In this document: positions 31,285-42,874 of the stretch, in pieces
How the letters are laid out: each line of letters opens with the position of its first letter
How positions within the stretch are numbered: the first letter of the stretch is position 1
Assembly (NCBI GenBank): GCA_031002005.1
Contig: JARYHS010013630.1
Location: forward strand, 26,503,112 to 26,567,111
Direction of reading: 5' to 3'
DNA: 64,000 nucleotides
Source: Vandiemenella viatica
Taxonomy: Eukaryota; Arthropoda; Insecta; Orthoptera; Morabidae
Notes under the pieces: model-generated
Databases searched by the model: none
Seen by the model: the letters and a program-made list of their open reading frames with translations, nothing else
Told to the model about the DNA's origin: nothing
Program-made: the position numbers and the translations under genes

Positions 31285-31850
31285 GTCTGTAAATGGTGGT
31301 GAAGTTTGGGACCCATATTTTGGTTATCAAATACAGGAGTTGGAAGGGAGCCAAAGAAGAGCAGTTATATTTGTTTGTGGAAATTATCGCAGGACCCAGT
31401 TAGTGATATGATACAGGAGCTGGATTTGGAGTCATTGGGGGAAAGGAGGAGGGTGAAGAGAGTGCTGGGAATGTACAGGGCGTATGTTGGTGATGGGGCT
31501 TGCTGGGATATAGTTCAAAGAATTAGGAATAGTGTATGGAAGGGGAAAGGCTACCATGACCACAAGCTCGATATCATTCATAAGGAAGTGGGAAAAATTT
31601 TCTTTTGTGGGTAAGGGTGTCAGGGATGGGAATAAATTACCAAGTGAAGTGATGAATAGTTTACTAAAAACGCTTAAGGGATTCAAAATCAAAATTTGTA
31701 AATTACAAAAGTAAATGGGGAGGAATTTAACAGTCCAATCATAAAAAAAATTGAAAATAAAATAAAATGGGGTAATTAGGTGATGGTTAATTGCCACCGG
31801 AGCGTTAGCTGCATTTCAATTAAGTTAATAAATAATAAATTAATATTAAG
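31285..31850 (+). mobile_element. LINE-A copy 3
   Basis: It begins near GTTTGGGACCCATATTTTGG (the WDPHF region) and runs to the shared 3' end TTGCCACCGGAGCG and an A/T-rich tail. The coding part is mostly open at 31306-31614 but frameshifted at its start. Confidence 0.88.
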
Positions 31851-31859
31851 AACATGTTG

Positions 31860-34810
31860 AGTATTTAAGTCAATTTTAATAGTTCATTTCATGGTTCATA
31901 ACAGTGCATCCACAGAATTTCGAAACATGATTTTGGATTTGGTGTATTATATGCGAATGGTAAAATTCAATAAGTTCAAAATGTTAATAGCATACACTTT
32001 GGTGGAAAAAAATAGGCCCATATAAGTCGGTAAACCGTAGAATTATTTTTTGGTACTTTACTGTATTAGGGTCGAAAAAAGCTGGAAAACGCTGCACTAA
32101 GAGAAAACAATGTTCACATTCTGTATTCCTTCAAGAATTGAAGCAGAACGGTAGAGCTCTTCTATTTTTAAAAACTGGCTTACCCAGCTTACAATTGTGT
32201 TACGTAATTGTGAAACACAGGCCGGAGTTCTACTTGAAAGGAGGCCCAGGAATAGCCCCCGTATATCTCCTCGAGGCCGTAGATTGTGTTTGCGCTAGCC
32301 GGAGTAGAGGATTCATTTTGCTCATGTTGTCAGCACTGCCGTTACTCACCAAAGTGCGTTGTTGCCGGCTGTAAGCACGACTTTAATTTAGTCGTTATCA
32401 TCCATTTTGGAGGTGGGAATAAATTTCAGAACACAGTTTGGGAGACTGGGGGAATGCCAAATATTTACCTTCGCGCGTTTTAAATACACGATAACGCTTT
32501 TTCCTAACATATTTTCCAGCAGACAATATTAAGCAACTGGGGATAGGATGTTAAAAGATGCTGGACTTATGGAAGACACGTAGTACTATGTTAATGTAGA
32601 TCTTCGTCGCACACTAAAAGTTCACAATTCGGAAGGTCCACTATCATATAACGTACTCTACGAATCTAAAAGGACCAATCAATATATCAAGAAAACATTA
32701 CGAATTAATCACGCAGAATTTGAAATTATAAATAATTCATTGATTGACCTTTCCGCGGCTACAAATATTTTGTGGTTGATACAACCGGTAGAGTTTACAG
32801 TTTAGCAGGTAGAGAACTTCAATCTTGTAGTACTTCCTTCTTTCCTGAAACTTGGTAAAAATTAGAGAGTTGAAACATGTTACCTGCAAGTTATATAGCA
32901 ATTATGGTATATATGTTCTGTTTTTTAAAGGAGTAATTGGTCATTTTAATTATTATTTTATTCATAGATTCCAGGTTTTTGCTCTCTATTCTACATGCGA
33001 GTCTGTACCATCTTTGTTGTAAGCGAGCGTAATGTTGGTATGTAATATAAGTATGATAGTTGGTAGGCCTGTGACGCAAGAGAAAGATAGTATAGCAGAA
33101 AAAAAGTTATGGTGAGACAGTTTGCATTCATGTCGCTAGCAGCAAAGATGTAGATGACTAAAATTATATGATCTTGAAATAAATGAACGGAGAACAATTA
33201 CAAAAAGTAAATAATACATATGAATAAATAGAAAAAAAAAAGCGTAAGCAAAATTTACGACATTAATGACCATGTACCAGTCTGATCGTTGCTAATTTTA
33301 CTGAAGTGTATTAATTATTCGGTAAATTTATATTTTATTTCTGAGTGAGTAGGAAAGTTTATTTTTGTGGTAACATTTTCCCTTTTCATTAAACTTACTA
33401 TATGTGGTTGCAATAAACTTTAGTAATCAGGAAACGGATTCAAATAGGTACTATAAAATGGCATCATGTTTTGGAAAGAGTGAACCGCTGAATTTATTAA
33501 TTAATCACATAATTGGCCTGTTGATTAACGTACGACTATTTTTACCGCAAGATCACATACAGTTCCTAAGTCCATTATTTGACCCACAGGATTAATTACT
33601 TATGGTTATCAAGCATCCATCAATTATATTTTATTTCCAAGATAAACGTCAGAACGATTGGTTTTGTGAAAGATGTCTAAAGACTGATCTCCACAGCCGC
33701 TATACAAAATTATCAGGTCTGACGTCAGATGAGAAAGTCATGAGTCGTCGGTAAGTATGTCGTGCAACTTGTCTTCTCTTGTCGTTTGTTTGGGATCTGA
33801 GGTTTTATATCATAATGTTTACTGTGGAGACGATCCCATCGTCTGGAAACCCAGCCCAGGATGATGATGAGAAATCAGCAGCCCAGGCAGACACCATCTG
33901 GTTGAACAGTCACGCCCTGACTTCTTATGCGAGGCAGTGTCAGCTGACTCACCTGAAACACACAGACAAAACACTCTTTCAGTTCTCTATTCTACGCTGA
34001 ATATAGCGTGAATTGAAAAAGTTTACGCAACTTGTTGTCGTTGGCAGCCAAAAATAAAGTAAGGAAACATCTTTTTTTACTCTAATGGTATAGGTAACTG
34101 TCACCAACAACGTATTTCATTGTACCCCAATGCCTTAAAATCTACTATCCTCATTACGCACAAGACATAAGTTCAAGCCACCTAGAGTCACGGAATCCAA
34201 TATGGGTCAGTTCAAGAATCATCGGAGTCAGTAAAAAAGAAGAATGGCGCCAAACACAGAAAGCTCGATCACCAACAAACCACAATTACAATATTCGCCA
34301 TACATGAGTTTGAGCTGGAGAGGAGAATCTAGAAAAAGCCTTTCAAAACAAAACGTAGACACGTGACGCTACTTCGCTACTCTGTTGCCCCTGACATCGG
34401 AGCCACTGCACAACAACCCAGCTCCCTTGAATTTTAGTTAAGCTACAATCATAACAGTATAATGGATACAGAAGTCGGATACAGATCTGTGACTGGAGGA
34501 CTTGCTCTGAGTCAGTTAGTATCTGTGGTATGATTTGGTTCCTCTTTAGCTATTCATTCTGTTAAAAATGGTTGGGATTCCATGAGATTAAAAAAAATAA
34601 AAAAAATCTCGGAAACAACGGTAAGAAAGATGCACGAAATTACGTTTTCCTTGGCTGATATCGTGTATTGGCTTCATCTCTACTTAACTTCGCCTTCCTA
34701 ACTCAAGTAAATATTCTTCTTTCGTTTAAACTTTCGATTATTATTGCACATTACTCACGTCCCTCTAAGGTTAAGTTAGCCTCTCCAGAATTCAGAACTG
34801 TATCTTATTT
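31860..34810. other. unassigned DNA
   Basis: A 78-codon frame at 32138-32374 and a 73-codon frame at 33779-34000 are the longest. Neither is recognised and neither has supporting splice structure. No repeat of this window falls here. Confidence 0.3.
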
Positions 34811-34910
34811 CAGATGGGATGGTTCCTTCCAAAGGCCACTGCCGAATTTTTTGTCATCTTTGCCGGCAGTTCCCTAATGATCTCGACTTTCACGAGGTGT
34901 AAAGTGATTA
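34811..34910 (+). mobile_element. SINE-A copy, 3' fragment
   Basis: GATGGTTCCTTCCAAAGGCC, GCCGAATTTTTTGTC and ATGATCTCGACTTTCACGAGG match the end of SINE-A. The tRNA-like head is missing. Confidence 0.65.
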
Positions 34911-34919
34911 GAAGAAAAA

Positions 34920-36510
34920 GTATCTTATCTCCCATTTCATTTGGTCGCCTTTCACATTTAAAGTAAGTTATTTATGATTTATTATTTGAGTCGCTTTATG
35001 AAAGAAACTTCCATTCTTTAACATTGCAAGAAACCTACCACATACCGGAAGCATCAGCAGCAGGAAAGTATGTAAAAAACGAATACGCCAAACTTGACAC
35101 GTTATACACTGCACGCATCATTCAAAAGAAAATGAGAAACACGGTCATCGACTGAGATGTGACCTTGTTACAACAGGCACACCCATAACATAATAAACCA
35201 AAACACGCGCAGCACAGCAACCAAACAGTCGACAGTCAGAAAGAAGATGCAACATCACGCTTTGTTATACAGTATGGAAGGTAAACAAAAGTACCTTGGC
35301 TATTAGATAACCGTACAGTGCAGTGTAGATAATGCAGAAAATTCCAGCTGTACAAGAACCTGGAGTAAAGTGCAGATATAAACCAATATAAATGGAAAAT
35401 ATAAGTAAATCATAATTTAAATAAGACTTCGAAGTATAAAATGTAATACCATAAACATATAATGACATGTATCCACATTTTACAGTAAAACCGCTGAAAA
35501 TGTTTTTGTGAACTAAGTGAAAATCATCCAGTACACAAATAAACGATTTGCACTGGCGGTAATAATAAATCATGCATTTGTAATTCGATCATCACAATTC
35601 CTTCGATAAGACGATGTACAAGTATCTGCCCGAAATTGCCCTGAGAAACGCCCCAGGTTGTGTGCCGAAACGTTGGCAGTGTCAACAACATTAACGCAGC
35701 AAAAGGAAGTGGAATTTTACAAACACGACACCCGGTAAAAGCACCATTTTTTTCCAGCTTGTTTGGTAATAGTTAACCCTGTCGCCATTTATTTTATGTG
35801 GTTACTGCAATGCTGCGAAAGGAAGTAAATATTCTTCTTTGTTTCAGAAACACGTTCTTCTAATTTCGATAGTCTATACAACAGGATATCAATTTTATTT
35901 TAGAAGTAAATTATTAATGTCATTGGTATTAAGATTAACTTTCAGACTCAAAACGGTTTGGTATCTGTGACAATTATTCTTTATTATTATTATTTTTTAT
36001 TATTATTTTATTTTATTTTTTTACACTGAAAGAAACACTGATATCGTCAAAGCCTCTTGAATGCGGATTTGCATTTTTATGTTTCAACCCCAAGATGAAT
36101 CACATGGGTAAACAGTATGCTGAAAATAAATCCCCGATAACCAACCGAATATGCTTTTGAGTTTATCTTTCCACGTCGCAGGTGGAGCTTAAACACAGGT
36201 TCCCAGGTATAAAATATGTTTTGCCTCGGCGTGTTTGTCTCTGCATGGCAGGAGAGGTGTTTTAGATAGGCGGAGCGCTTCAAGGATCCGCTTCGCTCCA
36301 TGTACCACGGGATGATGGTCCTTTGTCTCAGGAAACAGTTCTACGCATCTTGTGTGTGACCTTAACGACTTCAAAGACGCACACAAACGTCAGTATGCTT
36401 AATGTCACCGGATTTATTGGAGTGCCGTTGTTCCGTTAACTTCTATCCAGTACTCAAGAAACACACCAAATAACATAATCCTCTTTGATAAAACGCGTTG
36501 AGCCTGGATA
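34920..36510. other. unassigned DNA
   Basis: No gene recognised. TTATTATTATT-type low complexity lies around 35985-36020. GTGCCGAAACGTTGGCAG at 35660 recalls the foldback family's GTCGAAACGT core, but no arms were found. Confidence 0.35.
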
Positions 36511-36514
36511 TCTC

Positions 36515-36600
36515 ACCTCGATACATCGGCCATCATCGGCGAGTATCGATAACTCCCGAAGTGTTAGTTACACTGCCTGTCGCCACAGCGCTGCTTGGCA
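36515..36600 (-). repeat. dispersed repeat R7, copy 2
   Basis: Complement of 24801-24896. GCCAAGCAGCGCTGTGG and AGTGTAACTAACACTTCGGG are shared without change. Confidence 0.65.
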
Positions 36601-36812
36601 AATCAGCAAAATTCAAACGAATAACTGCACTAACTTTATTTACTTTTATACTGTAAAAAGGAAATGCAAATTTCAAATATAGAATTGAATTTGATTTTGT
36701 TTACACATTGTTCAAATAAATCGTAATTGCGATGTAATTGTCTGTTGTGCGAGGCAGTGATATAAAAAAAGAGGAAAAAATGTGACGTTTGTTTAAATGA
36801 AATGTTTACACC

Positions 36813-36813
<1 letters not shown>

Positions 36814-36845
<32 letters not shown>
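36814..36845. repeat. poly-T tract (32)
   Basis: Pure T homopolymer in unassigned AT-rich DNA. It may be the tail of a minus-strand retroposon, but no body was identified beside it. Confidence 0.95.
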
Positions 36846-36849
<4 letters not shown>

Positions 36850-36850
<1 letters not shown>

Positions 36851-37330
36851 GAAGATAAGAAACAGAGAAGTTTATTAAAATCACGAGAAAGTTTAAACGA
36901 AACACATCAATCAGACAAATGATATTTATTCGTTAGTGAAATTACACTTCACTTACAGTAGAAACTTTTTTTTCACAACATCAAAAATTTTCGTCAAATA
37001 AAATCAAATGGAGTTATTCAAAAACATCCTAACCAAATGCTCCGAGAATCTAATCAGAAAAATATTGATTATAAAGATAATAGTTAATCGTTATTCGTCT
37101 ATCTTTAGAAACTTTTCCAGAACAAATTCTTACTTTCACCTTAGGTGATGCTCATCATTTACGACGGGTGTTTAAAGTAGTAAATAATAGTTAATAAGAC
37201 GGTCCCTCCCTCTGTCCACCGTTTTACGACTTCTTGATTCGATTATGAACGTCTATCGGCACAAAATCTTTGGTGCTGTTTATGAAGTACTTATATAGTC
37301 AGTTAAATGTTCTCCAAAGCTGACTTAGCA
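36850..37330. other. unassigned DNA
   Basis: AT-rich, no recognised gene or repeat. Confidence 0.4.
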
Positions 37331-37332
37331 AG

Positions 37333-37675
37333 TGGTCGTACTCCTGATGAAGATACTAAATAGTGATCGAAACGTTTGTAAAGAAAGAAAGAAAATCAGC
37401 TCGGTACGTAAAAAGCGACAACATGCTGTAAAATATTTATTGGTGTTAATACAACGACGTGAAAATCGAAAAATAGTTTATCATACAGTTCAACAACTCC
37501 TCCAAACACTTTGTTGACACAAACCTCAAATTCTTTGACAAGAAGAAGTTCTTCTGTCCACAACGTTTCGGCAGCAACCTCAACTGGCTTCATCAGGTGA
37601 AGCTATGATATCTGATGTTTTGGACAGAATACCCGAGACGAATTCTTGTCACCAATACGCCGGGAAAAACTGAAT
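37333..37675 (+). mobile_element. foldback family (FB), diverged copy
   Basis: CTGATGAAGATACTAAATAG with ATCGAAACGT at the left faces ACAACGTTTCGGC and GGCTTCATCAGG at the right. Then come ACCCGAGACGAATTC and the family tail AATACGCCGGGAAAAACT. The hairpin arms are imperfect and a unique segment lies between them. No flanking duplication was recognised. Confidence 0.5.
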
Positions 37676-37876
37676 TCTCATTCAAATTTTTTCCTTGAAC
37701 GGTAGATTTATTTTTATTTTTTATTTCTCGGAAAGCACTGCTTGATCCATTCCGCTTTCTATAAAAAATATTCTTGAATCACGCGAAGTTTACATATTAA
37801 AAACGATACATAATGCTTTTTATTTATTCTATATTCGTTTATCTAACTGGGTTCGATCGTTTTTAGATTCATGAGT

Positions 37877-38168
37877 GTGATTGGAAGGATACTGGTTGAA
37901 GAATCAGGAGGAGTGCATTGAAGGGAAGAAATGAATATGACCACAAGCAGGCACCAGATTTTAGGCACATTTTCTCTTCGTTAAGCAAGTCAGGGATTGT
38001 GCTGAATAATTTACCAAAAATATACTGAAAGAATTTAAACTCAAAATTCGTAAAGGGTGGTTAGATAAATCACTCTTACAGAATTTAAGAAAAAATTAAT
38101 AGGAAAAAGGAAAACTGGTCTGTAGGGAAATTTCCACCGAAGCGTGCGCTTCATACCAATTAAATCTT
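37877..38168 (+). mobile_element. LINE-A copy 4, 3' end
   Basis: The last part of the coding region (GACCACAAGCAGGCACCAGA) and the 3' end GTAGGGAAATTTCCACCGAA, GCGTGCGCTTC are present. Everything 5' is missing, as expected from incomplete reverse transcription. Confidence 0.85.
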
Positions 38169-38246
38169 TTTTTTTTTTAAAAAATAATTTTATGTATCAA
38201 TCCTTCCTAACATCACCCTGTTTTTTTTGTTTTTTTTTTGCTGTTG

Positions 38247-39032
38247 TCAGTCTTTAGACTGGTTTGATGCAATCCTCCATCCCTTCCTATCCTGTGCTAA
38301 CCTCTTCATTTCTACATACCCCTTACAATCCACGTCCTCAATTATCTGCTTCATATATTCTAATCTCTGTCTACCTCTGCAGTTCTTACCTTCAACTGTT
38401 CCCTCCACTAACAAATTAACCAATCCAGCATGTCTCAAAATATGACCTACCAGCCTGTCTCTTCTTCCTGTAAGCTTCTTCCATAAACTTCTTTTCTCAC
38501 CCATCATTTCTAAAACTCGTTCATTTCTTACTTTGTCTGTCAACCTAATTTTCAGCATTCTTCTGTAGCACCACATTTCAAATGCTTCAAGTTTCTTTTT
38601 TTCCGGTATTCCTAAAGTCCATGTTTGGCTACCGTAAAGTGCTGTGCTCCACACATAGAGTTTTAAGAAGTTCTTTCTAATTCCTAGATCAATATTTGAA
38701 ACTAAAAGGTTTCTCTTTTTCATGAAGGCTCTTTTTGCTAGTGCTATTCTGCTTTTAACATCATTCCTGCTTCGGCCATCGGTTGTAATTTTGCTTCCCA
38801 AGTAACAGAACTCACTCACTTCTCCTATTGCATCAGATCCTATTTTTATATTTAATCTGCTAGTATTGGTGTCATTTCTGCTTTGATTTATATTCAGTCC
38901 AAAATCTTCCTTCAGTATTTTGTTCATGCCATTCAATAACTTCTCAATATCCTCAGCTCTCTCTGCTAATAAGACAATGTCGTCAGCAAATCGTAGCATA
39001 CTGATTTTTCTCCCTGAAAACTTATGCCACAT
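38247..39032 (-). pseudogene. LINE-B reverse transcriptase, palm to C-terminus (261 codons)
   Basis: The longest intact stretch of coding sequence in the window. Near residue 16 is FADD, the active-site motif. FGLNINQSRNDT follows at the end of the palm domain, then FCYLGSKITTDGRSRNDVKS, and STALYGSQTWTLG near 130-145. WCYRRMLKIRLTDKVRNERV and RRDRLVGHILRHAGLVNLL follow. It ends GWRIASNQSKD. These C-terminal blocks typify endonuclease/reverse-transcriptase proteins of RTE-like insect LINEs. The protein would copy its own RNA at a nicked chromosomal site. The N-terminal fingers lie in another frame upstream, so no whole enzyme can be made. Confidence 0.95.
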
Positions 39033-39295
39033 GGAAATTTTTCTTTGACTTTCTTTATTGCTTCTTCTACATACAAGTTGAATATTAACGGGGATAGACT
39101 ACAACCTTGTCTCACACCCTTTTTAACTGATGCATGTCTCTCGTGATTCTCTACTTTTATCACAGCCACTTGATTCTTATATAGTTTATAGAAGATTCTT
39201 CTATCTCGATACTTTAGACCTGACTTCTTTAGAATTTTGAACATCTTGTCCCACCTAACATTATCAAAAGCTTTTTCTAAATCAACAAATGCCAT
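38966..39295 (-). pseudogene. LINE-B reverse transcriptase, fingers-palm part
   Basis: Reads MAFVDLEKAFDNVRWDKMFK (motif A, first catalytic aspartate), ILKKSGLKYRDRRIFYKLYK, and KKGVRQGCSLSPLIFNLYVE (motif B). It overlaps the 261-codon frame by 67 bases in a different frame. The indel lies near 39035, between KEKFPCG and KFSGRKISMLRFADD. The sequence before AFVDL continues in yet another frame to about 39440. Confidence 0.93.
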
Positions 39296-39529
39296 AAAAG
39301 TATCTTTGTTTTCTTGATCCGCCCTTCAAGTATTAATCTTAAAGACAGAATTGCTTCCCTTGTACCGCGATTTTTCCTAAACCCAAACTGATCTTCACCT
39401 ACTATCTCTTCTACTACCCTTATTAGCGATTTAATAAAAAAAAATTATTTATTGATTGTTCTCGAGCATACTTCAGCTACTGAATGTATGACGCTTGCAG
39501 AGCGATGTAGACAGACATTCCTTGAATGT

Positions 39530-40228
39530 AATAAAATAATTGTTTAAAAAACATAAAAACCTCCTTCAAAAAAGGGCACTAAAATTTTAAAATAACTTTA
39601 TACCTTGCTTATAAGAACGTAAATCTAAATGGACAATATTTTACATTATTGTTATTGAAATTTTTACATTAATTAGTTATTTTTGGAGTCGGTGCCAGCT
39701 GTCAGATCGCGCAGATCGAATTACTGAACTTTATTTGGTGTTCGAGCCGAACCGAGAGTACGAACAAAAATTCCAAATATTTTACAGCATGTCGTGAGGA
39801 AGATAGTTTTATTACAGGAGACAGCTTAGGGAAACAAATTAACGGTAAGTTATCTGTTGCTCGGCCTCGTTGGTCATCCAGGCATATCTCTTGCGCTATA
39901 GTGTCAGTTGGTAGGCTGCATCATGCAGTAAATACTTAGTATAGTAGTATTTTGTTGAAAAATGTTTCTAGAATTAATTGTAGGTAAGTAGTAACATGAT
40001 TTTTTTATGTATTATTGTTATTTATTATCGTTTTTATCTTTTTGTTTTTCTTGTTTTGGCTAGCACTGACTCCAAAAATAACTAATTAATGTAAAAATTT
40101 CAATAACAGTAATGTAAAATATTGTCCATTTAGATTTACGTTCTTATAAGCAAGGTATAATGTTATTTTAAAATTTTAGTGCCCTTTTTTGAAGGAGGTT
40201 TTTATGTTTTTTAAACAATTGTTTTATT
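39530..40228. mobile_element. 700-bp element with ~170-bp inverted arms
   Basis: Arms 39530-39702 and 40056-40228 are near-perfect complements from AATAAAATAATTGTTTAAAA and AAACCTCCTTCAAAAAAGGG to TTTTTGGAGTCGGTG. The 353-base centre is unique, slightly GC-richer and without a recognised frame. Long arms around a small non-coding core fit a foldback-type or solo-TIR DNA element. No clear flanking duplication was seen. Confidence 0.85.
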
Positions 40229-40239
40229 TTTAAATTTTT

Positions 40240-40674
40240 AGTGGTATTATAGTTCATTTGTATTTAAATATGCCGCAGCAGTTCCCATTTTGCGATCTTC
40301 CTGGTAGCTCAGTGGTTAAAGCGAATGCTTTAAAAAAATGTGTCTTTATAACAACTTTCAGAATGGGGTATATTGGATGCTCTGTTAAGGAATGTCAGTT
40401 TACATTTTGGTCCAGGCTGTGTTTCGATCTAATGATAACATCTATTAAAGCTGCTGCTCGATAATCGAAACATGTAACATCTGGACATTAATACATACCA
40501 CATACACAAATCTGTCTCTGGAATATATCTGTTCGTTCCAGCATCACACAGAACAAATAGATATTTAATTGGTTTTCACAACATAAAAGCTCGGGGTCCA
40601 AGTTTAAATCTGAAGTACATGTTGAGACATTAGGATAAATACATTTTATAAATATTCTGCAATGACTTAAAAAT
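40240..40674. other. unassigned DNA with tRNA-like A box
   Basis: CTGGTAGCTCAGTGGTTAAA at 40302 resembles a Pol III A box, but no B box at normal spacing follows. No gene recognised. Confidence 0.3.
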
Positions 40675-42789
40675 AGCTTTCTTGATTTTGACGGTACTTA
40701 AAACTGTGGAATTTCTAAAGAACATTGGAAATTATAAACGATGGGGGTAAAGGAGAAGAGGGATTGGGCTTTTGTATACCAAAGGTAGACTGTCTTTTCT
40801 GATTTTTTTAAAAGTATACGTTTGTAAATTTATATTGATATCCATATAAAAATTTTTAGGTGAGTATAAAAAAAATAATTAAGGGGTGTGGAGGTGAAGA
40901 GTAGTTTGGTTTTTGTTAAGGTAGTGTGGACAGCATTTTTCTCTTTGTTTTAAAATATACAAAACTGTAGCTTTCTGTAAAGAAAATTTACAAAAATTAA
41001 ATGTGGTAAGGGAGTGAGTGGTTGGGTTTTGTAAACAGAAAGTTTCTCTTTGTTCTTAAGTATACATTTGCAGTGTTCCATCGAAATCTGATAAAAACGG
41101 TAGGTATCTATAAAGAACATTGGAAATTAGGAGGGTGGGGGGTAGAAGGGAAAAGGGCTTGGGCTTCTGCGACCTAATTTAAACACAATCGTTATGTATT
41201 TTTTAAAGTATATGTGAGCAAATTTTCTTCAGAATCAGGTAGGATCTGTGCTTTGTGTAGATTAAAGGGGTGGAAAGGGGAAGAGAGGTTTGGCTTCTCT
41301 AAACCAAATGCAGACAGTATTTTTCTGTTTGTTTTGAAGTATACATGTGCATACTTCCTTCAAAATCAGATAGAAAACGGTAGCTTTATATAATGAACAT
41401 TAACAGTAATTAAAGGGGTAGAAAGGGGAATAGGGTTTGTATTTTTGTCAAAGTAATGTGAGAAGTATGTTTCTTTTTCTATTTGCTTTAAAGTATACAC
41501 ATGCGAAGTTCCACCGAAATCGGATTAAAATGTGGGTTTGTACAAACATTAAGGGATGTAAAAGGGGAGCTAGGGTAGTTTTTTTATTTTTTGGTCAGAA
41601 ATCTTCTCCATAAAAAAAATGCATATATGATCTTTCATAAAGATCGGTAAAATGGTGTCAACTGTAGCTTTTCAAAAAGAAAATTTACAAAAGTCAAGGG
41701 GCGGAAATTGGGAAAGGGGTTCAGTTTTTGCAAACCAAACGCTGGCATTATTTTTTCTCTTTGATTTACAGTAAAAAAATGCTAAGTTCTATCTAAACTG
41801 GATAAAAATTATGGGTTTGTATAAAAATTAAACGGTTTAATGGGTAGTAGGGGTGGTTTTTTTTATTTTTTGGTCCGAAACCTTCCTCGTGAAAAAATTC
41901 ATATAACCGCCAACTTTCATGGTAATAGTTCAAATGGTGGTGACTGTAGCTTTTTATATAAAAAAAATTGACAAAAATTAAGGGGTTGTTAGGAGTGAGA
42001 GTGGTTGAGCTTTAGCAGACCAAATGTTGACAAGATTTTTCTGTTCTTTTGAAAGTATACATTGGCAAAGTTCAATCAAAATCAGATATGAAATATAGGT
42101 TTCTACAAAATTAAGGGGTGTGAAGGGGGGATGGGGTGGCTTTTTTATTTTTTGGTCAAAAACCTTCTCCATGAAATATTACATGTATATGACAACTTTA
42201 ATGGAGATCAGTTAAACGATGTCAACTATAGTTTTGTGTAAATTAAGGGGTGGATAGGGTGAGAGGGGTTCAGTTTTTTCAAACCAAATGTTGACAGAAT
42301 TTTTCTCTTTATTTTTGACTATACATCTCCAAAGTTCCATTGAAATCGGATAAAAAAATGTGGGTTTGTATAAAAATTAAGGGGTGTAAAGGGAGAGAGG
42401 GGTGTTTTTTTTATTTTTTGGGTCAGAAACATTTTCCATGAAAAATTACATGTATATGCCAACTTTAATGGAGATCAGTTAAATGGTGTCGACTTAAGCT
42501 TTGTATAAAGAACATTGGCAAAAATTAAGGGGTGGTTAGGGGGAGAGGGGTTCAGTTTTTTCAAACCAAAAGTTGACAGTATTTTTCTGTTTATTTTTTA
42601 CCATACATTTCCAAAGTTCCATCAAAATCGGATAAAATGTGTGGGTTTGTACACATTTAAGGGGTGGAAAGTGGTAGAAGGGATGTTTTCTCAATGAAAT
42701 TCATATGGGACCACTTTGGAGGTATACTCTATTCACTATAAAAATTTCATTTAGATCGGTTAAAAATTGGCGAAGATATCGCTAAACAT

Positions 42790-42790
<1 letters not shown>
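40675..42790 (+). repeat. tandem array of ~140-bp monomers in alternating dimers
   Basis: About fourteen imperfect monomers, each marked by a TTAAGGGG-type block. Block starts are at 40879, 40997, 41128, 41262, 41410, 41549, 41694, 41828, 41978, 42111, 42243, 42377, 42525 and 42657. From 41410 on, two types alternate. Type A has TTTTTATTTTTTGGTC and AACTTTCATGG-like text. Type B has CAAACCAAATGTTGAC and AAGTTCCATCAAAATCGG. The true repeat unit is therefore a dimer of about 280 bp. No protein is encoded. Confidence 0.9.
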
Positions 42791-42793
<3 letters not shown>

Positions 42794-42827
<34 letters not shown>

Positions 42828-42871
42828 CGGACGAATTGAGAACCTCCTCCTTTTTTGAAGTCGGTTAAAAA
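42794..42871 (+). mobile_element. poly-A and LINE-like 3' terminus
   Basis: 32 A, then ACGAATTGAGAACCTCCTCC and TTTTTTGAAGTCGGTTAAAA. This ending resembles the 3' termini of insect non-LTR elements and their derivatives. It sits directly after the tandem array, so the array may be part of the element's 3' untranslated region. Confidence 0.55.
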
Positions 42872-42874
42872 GTA

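Larger units (their letters stand above)
38241..39440 (-). mobile_element. LINE-B, best-preserved copy (FADD-type, RTE-like)
   Basis: A 1.2-kb 3' portion of a non-LTR retrotransposon whose minus strand ends in an A-rich tail (T-rich 38220-38240). Reverse-transcriptase motifs are in order: EDQFGFRKNRGTREAI near 39400, FVDLEKAFDNV (motif A), GVRQGCSLSPLIFN (motif B) and LRFADDIVLLAE (motif C, catalytic aspartates). There are two frameshifts, near 39300 and near 39035. The endonuclease half is missing, so the copy cannot move by itself. Confidence 0.95.

Noticed and set aside
36814..36845. Poly-T as proof of a minus-strand retroposon
   Set aside because: No retroposon body could be identified next to it.
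40302..40330. tRNA-like A box (GGTAGCTCAGTGG)
   Set aside because: No B box at normal distance; listed only inside the unassigned spacer.
40675..42790. CRISPR array
   Set aside because: Units are 140 bp, imperfect and contiguous without spacers; the context is a eukaryotic genome.
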